Source: Paramoeba atlantica (Eukaryota; Discosea). Taken from it: a stretch of DNA of 64,000 nucleotides. The position numbers and the translations under genes were made by a program. Under the pieces are notes generated by a model. The model did not search any database. It was not told the DNA's origin and worked only from the letters and a program-made list of their open reading frames with translations. The stretch lies in contig CDRNVI010000105.1 in assembly GCA_977017575.1 (NCBI GenBank), positions 36,946 through 100,945 of the forward strand. Reading direction: 5' to 3'. The stretch's first letter is position 1; each line of letters begins with the position of its first letter. Shown in pieces: positions 22,542-35,034 of the stretch.

Positions 22542-22592
22542 CTTCTTCTTCTTCTTCTTCTTCTTCTTCTTCTTCTTCTTCTTCTTCTTCTT

Positions 22593-22622
<30 letters not shown>
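22542..22622 (+). repeat. (CTT)27 microsatellite, unit 6
   Basis: Uninterrupted. Confidence 0.97.
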
Positions 22623-22623
<1 letters not shown>

Positions 22624-22725
22624 TTCCCCAGAGTCCTGAAAGCTGGTTTGCAACTCTACTACCGCGTTTAACGAAAAGCCTAAATTGAAATATTATAGCC
22701 AAAAATAGCCGATTTTCGGGTAAAA

Positions 22726-23426
22726 ATGGGGTCATTTTTGTGTATTTGTTTTCATTCACGAAATCCGATATTTGCTCGTGGGAAATCACTCGTAGGCATG
22801 AATGAAAGCCTGCCGAACGTATTGGGTAAAGAATGCGACCCCAACCCCAAGAATGGCGACCTAATGTATGATGTGGACGCAAAGCTCAGGTTACTAAAAT
22901 TCCATTCGTATAATATATATTTGTGCAAGGTAAAGGCGCACATTGGAAACAAATGGAATGAGGAGGCAGATGGTCTAGCACTTTTGGCATCACGAAAAGT
23001 GGCACGGGCTCCGACCCAAAAAAGGAGAAAAACAACTGCTAACTCGGAGGATAGTGAGAATTCACAACCGTCATGGTCTTTGAAAGCCTTACTCAAAAGG
23101 AAGTCCCTTGGAAATAAGCAAGCACGAGACATTCCATCATCGAAGCGCGAAGCTGAGGCGGAAGGGGTATTTCGAGGGAAGGTTGCGAGAGCTGGAGGTA
23201 ATAGGAAACCGTCTAAGTAGGGAGAGAATTGATGGAATTATTTCTTTGCCAACTTAGAATGCCTTGAGGATTATTCATAGGTTATCGGAAAAATATTGTT
23301 TGTTTGTACCGTATCAGACACATATAAACTCTGAACGTGGAAGCGATAGATGAAAGCTTTCAAGGTGTAAACATTAAGTTTTTCAACCGACTTTACGTCG
23401 GTCTTTTGGATTGGATATTGGATTGG
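22726..23426 (+). mobile_element. LINE 3' end with RNase H tail, unit 6
   Basis: Frame 22726-23220; protein as in unit 2. Confidence 0.75.
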
Positions 23427-24156
23427 ACCCCAACCACACCATTCTTCCGACCCAAAAAGACCCCTTGAGGTCCGAAAAATACTTTTTCACCTATTTCAGT
23501 CGAAAATGGGTCATTTTGAGTGGCGCACCACGGCTCGAAGAAGAGATACCTTGAGAAACCAAAGGCCGAGAAAGCTAGTATAGGCCCCGAACTATCAAAA
23601 TACAACAGGGGAAAGAATATTGAAAAAATATTTTCTTTGCCAGTTTTTTCGCCAAGTTGAATTTTTTTTCAAAAACATCCGAACTTGGCGGACCCGTCCT
23701 GCGGATACGAGGGGGGGCCACCCCCGGGTAGGGGGCGGAAAATAAGCGCCAACCCCGGCTACCCATTCTGCGGGTTTTTTTCGAAAAAAAAATTTCAAAA
23801 AAAAAAATCGTGCGGTATGCCCCCCTGTGTTCCTCTTTATATTTTCACTGTTTTTGTTCACTCTTTTTTCAATAATCGAGGGTAGAGTGGTAGTTATACA
23901 ACCACCGCAATATAATAATTAAGATATCGCCCAAAGCCCCACCATGAGCGGACAAAGAACCTGCCACTCAAATGCTTGAATTAGCGCTACCCGGCTTCAC
24001 ATGCGATAACTGAGTTTCGTTTTGCTCGAGAACTCACGAGATACACCTTGCCAGGGGACCCTCCAGTGTGAAGTGGGTTTCAAATCTTGAACTCATCTTT
24101 TTTGATATTTTCAAAAATATTTACTCAGTCCGCTACTTTTTTAAAATAACAAATTG

Positions 24157-24915
24157 ATGAATTTCGGGCTTCAAGTTTCCAGCCCTCCCTCATGCAAGGT
24201 ATTTGTGGATGGGGTGCCAGATGTTGAAATCGAGGAAAGCGATATTTTCAAACAGAAGTTATGCGTCACGCCAAAACATCTCCAACGATCCTCCGTAATC
24301 CTGTTTTCTTCTCTTTCTCAAACCATAGGAATTTCCACGTCGAGCGGGGACCAATTCGTGTTAGACCCGGAGGGTGGAGCCGTTAACTTTACTTGTGCGA
24401 GCATGTTGAGCATCACGTTTCACAATCTTTTAAAGAAGGAAGCAGAAAGTGTATGTAGAGATGTTCTTGGTCTTTTTCAAGACAATTTTGTTAATCCTTC
24501 ATCTGGGGCCCTTTCATACGACTACGTGAGGAACCAGATTGATCAGAAATACCTTTTTAATGTTTTGAAGTTTCAGAGAATGGTTAAAAATGCAGGCAAC
24601 CCATTTTACCAATACCTTGGGAAAGACCTTTGCAGGTGGATAGTTTTGCATTCAAGTTCAAAAAAGCCCAATTTTGGATTTACACGAGGAAAAGAGTATA
24701 GTGATCTCTTAAAATTTTCTGTTAGCCAGATCATGGGGGAAGAAGTTGCGATGAGCGACCTTTATCAGCTGGTAAGGGGTGAGAAAACCTTTGATTTGCT
24801 CCTTTCTTCAAATTTTACTGTGTTGAAAAAGTTTCTTGTGAAATTTAATGCTGAGTTTCTTTGGTTTCAAGATGAGGCTTCAAAAAAGACATTAATTTCC
24901 ACAAATCCCCTTTGA
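24157..24915 (+). CDS. Unrecognised 252-aa protein, copy 7
   Basis: Full length and open. The protein is identical to copy 6. It lies in a unit that carries the nested LINE further downstream. Confidence 0.6.
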   Translation: MNFGLQVSSPPSCKVFVDGVPDVEIEESDIFKQKLCVTPKHLQRSSVILFSSLSQTIGISTSSGDQFVLDPEGGAVNFTCASMLSITFHNLLKKEAESVCRDVLGLFQDNFVNPSSGALSYDYVRNQIDQKYLFNVLKFQRMVKNAGNPFYQYLGKDLCRWIVLHSSSKKPNFGFTRGKEYSDLLKFSVSQIMGEEVAMSDLYQLVRGEKTFDLLLSSNFTVLKKFLVKFNAEFLWFQDEASKKTLISTNPL

Positions 24916-25646
24916 TTCTTAAAGTTTCCCTACTTTTGTAGACATTTCAAAAAGATGCGAAGGACCCTACTAGAGAACTTAATCATAAACAATTTTGTAC
25001 ATAACAAACCCCCAGAGCCACCATCATCAAAAATAATTCTCAAGAATTTCTCCTCATTGATGCAAAACGTCTCTTTTAACGCCTTTTATTTTTGTTTTCG
25101 CATAGCCGCCCCCCTCTACCACCAATAAACGCATAAACATTTATCAGCCCCAATGCTACCAAGACCCTTCACAGACAGATTTGGAAGTTCCAAGGCCGAC
25201 GTCCTCTACCAGTTTTCGCTTTTCCAAGGCGGCACCAACGTTATGTTACCAACACGCTGCTTCGACGACTTGTATGACAACGCGGCCCACCCAAGAGGCT
25301 TAAACCGGGTAAGGGGGCCGGCTCCCTGATGGGAGGAGGGGAAGAAGAATCCAATCCAAAAAGAAGAAGAAGAGAAGAGAACCGGTTCCCTGATGGGAGC
25401 GCCCCTGGCGGCCGTCAGAGTACTGGGCCTAGTCGATTCTCAGCCCAGCCTCTTAGATCGAGGCCGCCGGGAATTATGCGATGAGCGGGTTCGAAACTTT
25501 GATCCCTGAAGGAAGAAGGAAGAAGGTTGCTCGACTAAATGATGCTTTCCAATGTAGGGAAGTTACTTCGACAAGTGCTTGTGTAGGCTCTAGTTGAATC
25601 TTTAGTGTCTCAACGAGGTTCTGCCAATCTTAAAGCAGAGATTTAA

Positions 25647-26051
25647 GCCGGGCCGAGGGGTCTGGCCTTTATTTGGGTAGCTTCTACAGAGGAAAGCGGT
25701 GTAATTGTAGTTGGAGACGGTGGGCCTTACAACCTGCAGGTTGGGGGTTATATTCCCGATATCGACAAAACTCGCAACCTGCCGGCCTCACTACAAAGGG
25801 AAAGCGACCAGGAGTGCCTTCAAGTCCCACACCCAACCCCAAATCAATCATTCCGGATTGCTCCGGATGGCCACTGGCAAGCCAGACCCTTCACAGAAAG
25901 ATTTGGAAGTTCCGAGGCCGACGTCCTCTATCAGTTTCCGCTTTTCCAAGGCGGCACCAACGTGCTGTTACCAACACGCTGCGTCGACGAACTGTACGTC
26001 AACACGGCTTACCCAAGAGGTGTAAGCCGGGTAAGGGAGCTCGTTCCCTGA
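25647..26051 (+). pseudogene. Protein-like 134-codon frame, copy 7
   Basis: Open throughout. Glu52. The GGTCTGGG marker lies just after its stop. Confidence 0.35.
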
Positions 26052-26501
26052 GGGGAGGGTCTGGGACGGTCCTCCGAGTACTGGGCCTAGTCGGTTATTA
26101 GCCCAGCCTCTTAGAGGGAGGCCGCCAGGAATATTTCGATGAGCGGGTTTGAACTCGCCGTCTGAGCACCACGTGCTTGAAACTTTGAATTCTTGCTGCT
26201 ACTCCACCGCTCGGAAAAAGTCCGCTAGGAAGAAGGCCTCCCTCTGGAGGAACGACCCGGAACCGCAGAGCCGAACCAGGCTCCAGCGCAGCCGCCGAAA
26301 ATTCATGCTGCTTACGCAAACGAGGCATGAGACACAGCCTACACGATGCAACGGGGTTGGGCGCCCGTCCTGGTAGCTACGGTTGGGTACCCGTGCTCGG
26401 GCCGCAAGGCTTCGAGTGCCGTCTTGGAAGGGGGCAGCAAGACAATGAAGGTCGGTGGCTTGAGACTCTACCCTAACGGTGCAGAGCCCTCGGTGTCTTT
26501 T

Positions 26502-26531
26502 CTTCTTCTTCTTCTTCTTCTTCTTCTTCTT

Positions 26532-26561
<30 letters not shown>
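26502..26561 (+). repeat. (CTT)20 microsatellite, unit 7
   Basis: Uninterrupted. Shortest in the array. Confidence 0.97.
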
Positions 26562-26562
<1 letters not shown>

Positions 26563-26664
26563 TTCCCCAGAGTCCTGAAAGCTGGTTTGCAACTCTACTA
26601 CCGCGTTTAACGAAAAGCCTAAATTGAAATATTATAGCCAAAAATAGCCGATTTTCGGGTAAAA

Positions 26665-27779
26665 ATGGGGTCATTTTTGTGTATTTGTTTTCATTCACGA
26701 AATCCGATATTTGCTCGTGGGAAATCACTCGTAGGCATGAATGAAAGCCTGCCGAACGTATTGGGTAAAGAATGCGACCCCAACCCCAAGAATGGCGACC
26801 TAATGTATGATGTGGACGCAAAGCTCAGGTTACTAAAATTCCATTCGTATAATATATATTTGTGCAAGGTAAAGGCGCACATTGGAAACAAATGGAATGA
26901 GGAGGCAGATGGTCTAGCACTTTTGGCATCACGAAAAGTGGCACGGGCTCCGACCCAAAAAAGGAGAAAAACAACTGCTAACTCGGAGGATAGTGAGAAT
27001 TCACAACCGTCATGGTCTTTGAAAGCCTTACTCAAAAGGAAGTCCCTTGGAAATAAGCAAGCACGAGACATTCCATCATCGAAGCGCGAAGCTGAGGCGG
27101 AAGGGGTATTTCGAGGGAAGGTTGCGAGAGCTGGAGGTAATAGGAAACCGTCTAAGTAGGGAGAGAATTGATGGAATTATTTCTTTGCCAACTTAGAATG
27201 CCTTGGTTCTGAGCCTTGCTCAGGCTCAGAAAGGGGAGAGTGGGGGGAGGGTTAGTTCAAAAACTATTCAGACTATGAATCGTCCTCGAAAAAATTGTAG
27301 CCAAATTCCTAAGCCATTAGGTAAGAGACGAGATTACTTCAAGACTGTGGTAGGTGATCCCCTCCCCAAAAAGGGTACCTCGCCTCCTGTAGATGCCGGA
27401 ATGAATTCTACCGGGGAGAATGAATGCTTGCCTGAAGAACCTGACTCCGAAAATAAAAACTCGCAGGAAGGACGTTCCACGCCCGGTTCAAAGGCCAAGG
27501 AGCATAAAAGTGCAGGTTCACCGGATAGTAAGACGTTGAAACGCAAAAATGACAGATGTACTCTTAACCGATGAAAATCGGTATTATTGGATTGGATTGG
27601 ATTGGATTAGAATGCCTTGAGGATTATTCATAGGTTATCGGAAAAATATTGTTTGTTTGTACCGTATCAGACACATATAAACTCTGAACGTGGAAGCGAT
27701 AGATGAAAGCTTTCAAGGTGTAAACATTAAGTTTTTCAACCGACTTTACGTCGGTCTTTTGGATTGGATATTGGATTGG
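26665..27779 (+). mobile_element. LINE 3' end with RNase H tail, unit 7, split by a nested LINE
   Basis: Frame 26665-27159 is intact. Its 3' UTR is interrupted by the second LINE fragment at 27206-27608. Confidence 0.75.
27206..27608 (+). mobile_element. Nested 403-bp LINE 3' fragment, unit 7
   Basis: Flanked by an 11-bp target-site duplication AGAATGCCTTG (27195-27205 and 27609-27619; 13 bp if the preceding TT is counted). Units without it have one copy of that site. It ends in a hairpin (ACCGA 27567-27571, TCGGT 27578-27582) and a tail with four GGATT repeats, the same 3' design as the older LINE it sits in. A frame is open from the left junction for 122 codons (99 from the first ATG at 27275) and stops at TGA 27572-27574, inside the hairpin loop. 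The product is Lys/Ser/Pro-rich and resembles the C-terminal tail after the RNase H of the host LINE only in composition. Most likely the 5'-truncated 3' end of a related LINE; a short non-autonomous derivative is the alternative. Confidence 0.75.
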
Positions 27780-28509
27780 ACCCCAACCACACCATTCTTC
27801 CGACCCAAAAAGACCCCTTGAGGTCCGAAAAATACTTTTTCACCTATTTCAGTCGAAAATGGGTCATTTTGAGTGGCGCACCACGGCTCGAAGAAGAGAT
27901 ACCTTGAGAAACCAAAGGCCGAGAAAGCTAGTATAGGCCCCGAACTATCAAAATACAACAGGGGAAAGAATATTGAAAAAATATTTTCTTTGCCAGTTTT
28001 TTCGCCAAGTTGAATTTTTTTTCAAAAGCATCCGAACTTGGCGGACCCGTCCTGCGGATACGAGGGGGGGCCACCCCCGGGTAGGGGGCGGAAAATAAGC
28101 GCCAACCCCGGCTACCCATTCTGCGGGTTTTTTTCGAAAAAAAAATTTCAAAAAAAAAAATCGTGCGGTATGCCCCCCTGTGTTCCTCTTTATATTTTCA
28201 CTGTTTTTGTTCACTCTTTTTTCAATAATCGAGGGTAGAGTGGTAGTTATACAACCACCGCAATATAATAATTAAGATATCGCCCAAAGCCCCACCATGA
28301 GCGGACAAAGAACCTGCCACTCAAATGCTTGAATTAGCGCTACCCGGCTTCACATGCGATAACTGAGTTTCGTTTTGCTCGAGAACTCACGAGATACACC
28401 TTGCCAGGGGACCCTCCAGTGTGAAGTGGGTTTCAAATCTTGAACTCATCTTTTTTGATATTTTCAAAAATATTTACTCAGTCCGCTACTTTTTTAAAAT
28501 AACAAATTG

Positions 28510-29268
28510 ATGAATTTCGGGCTTCAAGTTTCCAGCCCTCCCTCATGCAAGGTATTTGTGGATGGGGTGCCAGATGTTGAAATCGAGGAAAGCGATATTT
28601 TCAAACAGAAGTTATGCGTCACGCCAAAACATCTCCAACGATCCTCCGTAATCCTGTTTTCTTCTCTTTCTCAACCCATAGGAATTTCCACGTCGAGCGG
28701 GGACCAATTCGTGTTAGACCCGGAGGGTGGAGCCGTTAACTTTACTTGTGCGAGCATGTTGAGCATCACGTTTCACAATCTTTTAAAGAAGGAAGCAGAA
28801 AGTGTATGTAGAGATGTTCTTGGTCTTTTTCAAGACAATTTTGTTAATCCTTCATCTGGGGCCCTTTCATACGACTACGTGAGGAACCAGATTGATCAGA
28901 AATACCTTTTTAATGTTTTGAAGTTTCAGAGAATGGTTAAAAATGCAGGCAACCCATTTTACCAATACCTTGGGAAAGACCTTTGCAGGTGGATAGTTTT
29001 GCATTCAAGTTCAAAAAAGCCCAATTTTGGATTTACACGAGGAAAAGAGTATAGTGATCTCTTAAAATTTTCTGTTAGCCAGATCATGGGGGAAGAAGTT
29101 GCGATGAGCGACCTTTATCAGCTGGTAAGGGGTGAGAAAACCTTTGATTTGCTCCTTTCTTCAAATTTTACTGTGTTGAAAAGGTTTCTTGTGAAATTTA
29201 ATGCTGAGTTTCTTTGGTTTCAAGATGAGGCTTCAAAAAAGACATTATTTTCCACAAATCCCCTTTGA
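28510..29268 (+). CDS. Unrecognised 252-aa protein, copy 8
   Basis: Full length and open. It has Pro56 like copy 1 but Arg225 and Phe247 like copy 5, a patchwork that fits gene conversion over the 3' end of the frame. Confidence 0.6.
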   Translation: MNFGLQVSSPPSCKVFVDGVPDVEIEESDIFKQKLCVTPKHLQRSSVILFSSLSQPIGISTSSGDQFVLDPEGGAVNFTCASMLSITFHNLLKKEAESVCRDVLGLFQDNFVNPSSGALSYDYVRNQIDQKYLFNVLKFQRMVKNAGNPFYQYLGKDLCRWIVLHSSSKKPNFGFTRGKEYSDLLKFSVSQIMGEEVAMSDLYQLVRGEKTFDLLLSSNFTVLKRFLVKFNAEFLWFQDEASKKTLFSTNPL

Positions 29269-29999
29269 TTCTTAAAGTTTCCCTACTTTTGTAGACATTT
29301 CAAAAAGATGCGAAGGACCCTAATAGAGCACTTAATCATAAACAATTTTGTACATAACAAACCCCCAGAGCCACCATCATCAAAAATAATTCTCAAGAAT
29401 TTCTCCTCATTGATGCAAAACGTCTCTTTTAACGCCTTTTATTTTTGTTTTCGCATAGCCGCCCCCCTCTACCACCAATAAACGCATAAACATTTATCAG
29501 CCCCAATGCTACCAAGACCCTTCACAGACAGATTTGGAAGTTCCAAGGCCGACGTCCTCTACCAGTTTTCGCTTTTCCAAGGCGGCACCAACGTTATGTT
29601 ACCAACACGCTGCTTCGACGACTTGTATGACAACGCGGCCCACCCAAGAGGCTTAAACCGGGTAAGGGGGCCGGCTCCCTGATGGGAGGAGGGGAAGAAG
29701 AATCCAATCCAAAAAGAAGAAGAAGAGAAGAGAACCGGTTCCCTGATGGGAGCGCCCCTGGCGGCCGTCAGAGTACTGGGCCTAGTCGATTCTCAGCCCA
29801 GCCTCTTAGATCGAGGCCGCCGGGAATTATGCGATGAGCGGGTTCGAAACTTTGATCCCTGAAGGAAGAAGGAAGAAGGTTGCTCGACTAAATGATGCTT
29901 TCCAATGTAGGGAAGTTACTTCGACAAGTGCTTGTGTAGGCTCTAGTTGAATCTTTAGTGTCTCAACGAGGTTCTGCCAATCTTAAAGCAGAGATTTAA

Positions 30000-30404
30000 G
30001 CCGGGCCGAGGGGTCTGGCCTTTATTTGGGTAGCTTCTACAGAGGAAAGCGGTGTAATTGTAGTTGGAGACGGTGGGCCTTACAACCTGCAGGTTGGGGG
30101 TTATATTCCCGATATCGACAAAACTCGCAACCTGCCGGCCTCACTACAAAGGGAAAGCGACCAGGAGTGCCTTCAAGTCCCACACCCAACCCCAAATCAA
30201 TCATTCCGGATTGCTCCGGATGGCCACTGGCAAGCCAGACCCTTCACAGAAAGATTTGGAAGTTCCGAGGCCGACGTCCTCTATCAGTTTCCGCTTTTCC
30301 AAGGCGGCACCAACGTGCTGTTACCAACACGCTGCGTCGACGAACTGTACGTCAACACGGCTTACCCAAGAGGTGTAAGCCGGGTAAGGGAGCTCGTTCC
30401 CTGA
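30000..30404 (+). pseudogene. Protein-like 134-codon frame, copy 8
   Basis: Open throughout. Glu52 haplotype, although the upstream 252-codon frame matches copy 5. Confidence 0.35.
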
Positions 30405-30854
30405 GGGGAGGGTCCGGGACGGTCCTCCGAGTACTGGGCCTAGTCGGTTATTAGCCCAGCCTCTTAGAGGGAGGCCGCCAGGAATATTTCGATGAGCGGG
30501 TTTGAACTCGCCGTCTGAGCACCACGTGCTTGAAACTTTGAATTCTTGCTGCTACGCCACCGCTCGGAAAAAGTCCGCTAGGAAGAAGGCCTCCCTCTGG
30601 AGGAACGACCCGGAACCGCAGAGCCGAACCAGGCTCCAGCGCAGCCGCCGAAAATTCATGCTGCTTACGCAAACGAGGCATGAGACACAGCCTACACGAT
30701 GCAACGGGGTTGGACGCCCGTCCTGGTAGCTACGGTTGGGTACCCGTGCTCGGGCCGCAAGGCTTCGAGTGCCGTCTTGGAAGGGGGCAGCAAGACAATG
30801 AAGGTCGGTGGCTTGAGACTCTACCCTAACGGTGCAGAGCCCTCGGTGTCTTTT

Positions 30855-30926
30855 CTTCTTCTTCTTCTTCTTCTTCTTCTTCTTCTTCTTCTTCTTCTTC
30901 TTCTTCTTCTTCTTCTTCTTCTTCTT

Positions 30927-30956
<30 letters not shown>
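30855..30956 (+). repeat. (CTT)34 microsatellite, unit 8
   Basis: Uninterrupted. Confidence 0.97.
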
Positions 30957-30957
<1 letters not shown>

Positions 30958-31059
30958 TTCCCCAGAGTCCTGAAAGCTGGTTTGCAACTCTACTGCCGCG
31001 TTTAACGAAAAGCCTAAATTGAAATATTATAGCCAAAAATAGCCGATTTTCGGGTAAAA

Positions 31060-31760
31060 ATGGGGTCATTTTTGTGTATTTGTTTTCATTCACGAAATCC
31101 GATATTTGCTCGTGGGAAATCACTCGTAGGCATGAATGAAAGCCTGCCGAACGTATTGGGTAAAGAATGCGACCCCAACCCCAAGAATGGCGACCTAATG
31201 TATGATGTGGACGCAAAGCTCAGGTTACTAAAATTCCATTCGTATAATATATATTTGTGCAAGGTAAAGGCGCACATTGGAAACAAATGGAATGAGGAGG
31301 CAGATGGTCTAGCACTTTTGGCATCACGAAAAGTGGCACGGGCTCCGACCCAAAAAAGGAGAAAAACAACTGCTAACTCGGAGGATAGTGAGAATTCACA
31401 ACCGTCATGGTCTTTGAAAGCCTTACTCAAAAGGAAGTCCCTTGGAAATAAGCAAGCACGAGACATTCCATCATCGAAGCGCGAAGCTGAGGCGGAAGGG
31501 GTATTTCGAGGGAAGGTTGCGAGAGCTGGAGGTAATAGGAAACCGTCTAAGTAGGGAGAGAATTGATGGAATTATTTCTTTGCCAACTTAGAATGCCTTG
31601 AGGATTATTCATAGGTTATCGGAAAAATATTGTTTGTTTGTACCGTATCAGACACATATAAACTCTGAACGTGGAAGCGATAGATGAAAGCTTTCAAGGT
31701 GTAAACATTAAGTTTTTCAACCGACTTTACGTCGGTCTTTTGGATTGGATATTGGATTGG
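31060..31760 (+). mobile_element. LINE 3' end with RNase H tail, unit 8
   Basis: Frame 31060-31554; empty insertion site AGAATGCCTTG in the 3' UTR. Confidence 0.75.
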
Positions 31761-32490
31761 ACCCCAACCACACCATTCTTCCGACCCAAAAAGACCCCTT
31801 GAGGTCCGAAAAATACTTTTTCACCTATTTCAGTCGAAAATGGGTCATTTTGAGTGGCGCACCACGGCTCGAAGAAGAGATACCTTGAGAAACCAAAGGC
31901 CGAGAAAGCTAGTATAGGCCCCGAACTATCAAAATACAACAGGGGAAAGAATATTGAAAAAATATTTTCTTTGCCAGTTTTTTCGCCAAGTTGAATTTTT
32001 TTTCAAAAACATCCGAACTTGGCGGACCCGTCCTGCGGATACGAGGGGGGGCCACCCCCGGGTAGGGGGCGGAAAATAAGCGCCAACCCCGGCTACCCCT
32101 TCTGCGGGTTTTTTTCGAAAAAAAAATTTCAAAAAAAAAAATCGTGCGGTATGCCCCCCTGTGTTCCTCTTTATATTTTCACTGTTTTTGTTCACTCTTT
32201 TTTCAATAATCGAGGGTAGAGTGGTAGTTATACAACCACCGCAATATAATAATTAAGATATCGCCCAAAGCCCCACCATGAGCGGACAAAGAACCTGCCA
32301 CTCAAATGCTTGAATTAGCGCTACCCGGCTTCACATGCGATAACTGAGTTTCGTTTTGCTCGAGAACTCACGAGATACACCTTGCCAGGGGACCCTCCAG
32401 TGTGAAGTGGGTTTCAAATCTTGAACTCATCTTTTTTGATATTTTCAAAAATATTTACTCAGTCCGCTACTTTTTTAAAATAACAAATTG

Positions 32491-33249
32491 ATGAATTTCG
32501 GGCTTCAAGTTTCCAGCCCTCCCTCATGCAAGGTATTTGTGGATGGGGTGCCAGATGTTGAAATCGAGGAAAGCGATATTTTCAAACAGAAGTTATGCGT
32601 CACGCCAAAACATCTCCAACGATCCTCCGTAATCCTGTTTTCTTCTCTTTCTCAACCCATAGGAATTTCCACGTCGAGCGGGGACCAATTCGTGTTAGAC
32701 CCGGAGGGTGGAGCCGTTAACTTTACTTGTGCGAGCATGTTGAGCATCACGTTTCACAATCTTTTAAAGAAGGAAGCAGAAAGTGTATGTAGAGATGTTC
32801 TTGGTCTTTTTCAAGACAATTTTGTTAATCCTTCATCTGGGGCCCTTTCATACGACTACGTGAGGAACCAGATTGATCAGAAATACCTTTTTAATGTTTT
32901 GAAGTTTCAGAGAATGGTTAAAAATGCAGGCAACCCATTTTACCAATACCTTGGGAAAGACCTTTGCAGGTGGATAGTTTTGCATTCAAGTTCAAAAAAG
33001 CCCAATTTTGGATTTACACGAGGAAAAGAGTATAGTGATCTCTTAAAATTTTCTGTTAGCCAGATCATGGGGGAAGAAGTTGCGATGAGCGACCTTTATC
33101 AGCTGGTAAGGGGTGAGAAAACCTTTGATTTGCTCCTTTCTTCAAATTTTACTGTGTTGAAAAAGTTTCTTGTGAAATTTAATGCTGAGTTTCTTTGGTT
33201 TCAAGATGAGGCTTCAAAAAAGACATTAATTTCCACAAATCCCCTTTGA
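32491..33249 (+). CDS. Unrecognised 252-aa protein, copy 9
   Basis: Full length and open. The protein is identical to copy 1. Confidence 0.6.
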   Translation: MNFGLQVSSPPSCKVFVDGVPDVEIEESDIFKQKLCVTPKHLQRSSVILFSSLSQPIGISTSSGDQFVLDPEGGAVNFTCASMLSITFHNLLKKEAESVCRDVLGLFQDNFVNPSSGALSYDYVRNQIDQKYLFNVLKFQRMVKNAGNPFYQYLGKDLCRWIVLHSSSKKPNFGFTRGKEYSDLLKFSVSQIMGEEVAMSDLYQLVRGEKTFDLLLSSNFTVLKKFLVKFNAEFLWFQDEASKKTLISTNPL

Positions 33250-33980
33250 TTCTTAAAGTTTCCCTACTTTTGTAGACATTTCAAAAAGATGCGAAGGACC
33301 CTACTAGAGCACTTAATCATAAACAATTTTGTACATAACAAACCCCCAGAGCCACCATCATCAAAAATAATTCTCAAGAATTTCTCCTCATTGATGCAAA
33401 ACGTCTCTTTTAACGCCTTTTATTTTTGTTTTCGCATAGCCGCCCCCCTCTACCACCAATAAACGCATAAACATTTATCAGCCCCAATGCTACCAAGACC
33501 CTTCACAGACAGATTTGGAAGTTCCAAGGCCGACGTCCTCTACCAGTTTTCGCTTTTCCAAGGCGGCACCAACGTTATGTTACCAACACGCTGCTTCGAC
33601 GACTTGTATGACAACGCGGCCCACCCAAGAGGCTTAAACCGGGTAAGGGGGCCGGCTCCCTGATGGGAGGAGGGGAAGAAGAATCCAATCCAAAAAGAAG
33701 AAGAAGAGAAGAGAACCGGTTCCCTGATGGGAGCGCCCCTGGCGGCCGTCAGAGTACTGGGCCTAGTCGATTCTCAGCCCAGCCTCTTAGATCGAGGCCG
33801 CCGGGAATTATGCGATGAGCGGGTTCGAAACTTTGATCCCTGAAGGAAGAAGGAAGAAGGTTGCTCGACTAAATGATGCTTTCCAATGTAGGGAAGTTAC
33901 TTCGACAAGTGCTTGTGTAGGCTCTAGTTGAATCTTTAGTGTCTCAACGAGGTTCTGCCAATCTTAAAGCAGAGATTTAA

Positions 33981-34385
33981 GCCGGGCCGAGGGGTCTGGC
34001 CTTTATTTGGGTAGCTTCTACAGAGGAAAGCGGTGTAATTGTAGTTGGAGACGGTGGGCCTTACAACCTGCAGGTTGGGGGTTATATTCCCGATATCGAC
34101 AAAACTCGCAACCTGCCGGCCTCACTACAAAGGGAAAGCGACCAGGAGTGCCTTCAAGTCCCACACCCAACCCCAAATCAATCATTCCGGATTGCTCCGG
34201 ATGGCCACTGGCAAGCCAGACCCTTCACAGAAAGATTTGGAAGTTCCGAGGCCGACGTCCTCTATCAGTTTCCGCTTTTCCAAGGCGGCACCAACGTGCT
34301 GTTACCAACACGCTGCGTCGACGAACTGTACGTCAACACGGCTTACCCAAGAGGTGTAAGCCGGGTAAGGGAGCTCGTTCCCTGA
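33981..34385 (+). pseudogene. Protein-like 134-codon frame, copy 9
   Basis: Open throughout. Glu52 haplotype. Confidence 0.35.
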
Positions 34386-34835
34386 GGGGAGGGTCCGGGA
34401 CGGTCCTCCGAGTACTGGGCCTAGTCGGTTATTAGCCCAGCCTCTTAGAGGGAGGCCGCCAGGAATATTTCGATGAGCGGGTTTGAACTCGCCGTCTGAG
34501 CACCACGTGCTTGAAACTTTGAATTCTTGCTGCTACTCCACCGCTCGGAAAAAGTCCGCTAGGAAGAAGGCCTCCCTCTGGAGGAACGACCCGGAACCGC
34601 AGAGCCGAACCAGGCTCCAGCGCAGCCGCCGAAAATTCATGCTGCTTACGCAAACGAGGTATGAGACACAGCCTACACGATGCAACGGGGTTGGACGCCC
34701 GTCCTGGTAGCTACGGTTGGGTACCCGTGCTCGGGCCGCAAGGCTTCGAGTGCCGTCTTGGAAGGGGGCAGCAAGACAATGAAGGTCGGTGGCTTGAGAC
34801 TCTACCCTAACGGTGCAGAGCCCTCGGTGTCTTTT

Positions 34836-34901
34836 CTTCTTCTTCTTCTTCTTCTTCTTCTTCTTCTTCTTCTTCTTCTTCTTCTTCTTCTTCTTCTTCT
34901 T

Positions 34902-34931
<30 letters not shown>
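34836..34931 (+). repeat. (CTT)32 microsatellite, unit 9
   Basis: Uninterrupted. Confidence 0.97.
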
Positions 34932-34932
<1 letters not shown>

Positions 34933-35034
34933 TTCCCCAGAGTCCTGAAAGCTGGTTTGCAACTCTACTACCGCGTTTAACGAAAAGCCTAAATTGAAAT
35001 ATTATAGCCAAAAATAGCCGATTTTCGGGTAAAA

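Larger units (their letters stand above)
19777..23736 (+). repeat. Array unit 6
   Basis: 3,960 bp, 27 CTT triplets. First unit with the ATATTCCC and GGGAAAG markers in block B that mark units 6-15. It shares CTAGAGAACTT after the 252-codon frame only with unit 7. Confidence 0.95.
23737..28089 (+). repeat. Array unit 7 (with 414-bp LINE gain)
   Basis: 4,353 bp, with the shortest CTT tract (20 triplets). It carries the nested LINE insertion plus its linked markers GGTCTGGG, TACTCCACC and GGTTGGGCG. It has Thr56 and the CTAGAGAACTT change shared with unit 6, and CAAAAGCATCC near 28025. Confidence 0.95.
28090..32070 (+). repeat. Array unit 8
   Basis: 3,981 bp, 34 CTT triplets. The end of its 252-codon frame (Arg225, Phe247, then TAATAG) equals unit 5, while its block B belongs to the unit 6-15 haplotype, so the unit is a mosaic. 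Private change CTACTGCCG near 30990. Confidence 0.95.

Noticed and set aside
27583-27608. GGATT repeats as telomeric DNA
   Set aside because: Only four copies are present, GGATT is not the arthropod TTAGG or vertebrate TTAGGG repeat, and the position after a hairpin inside a target-site duplication fits a LINE tail.
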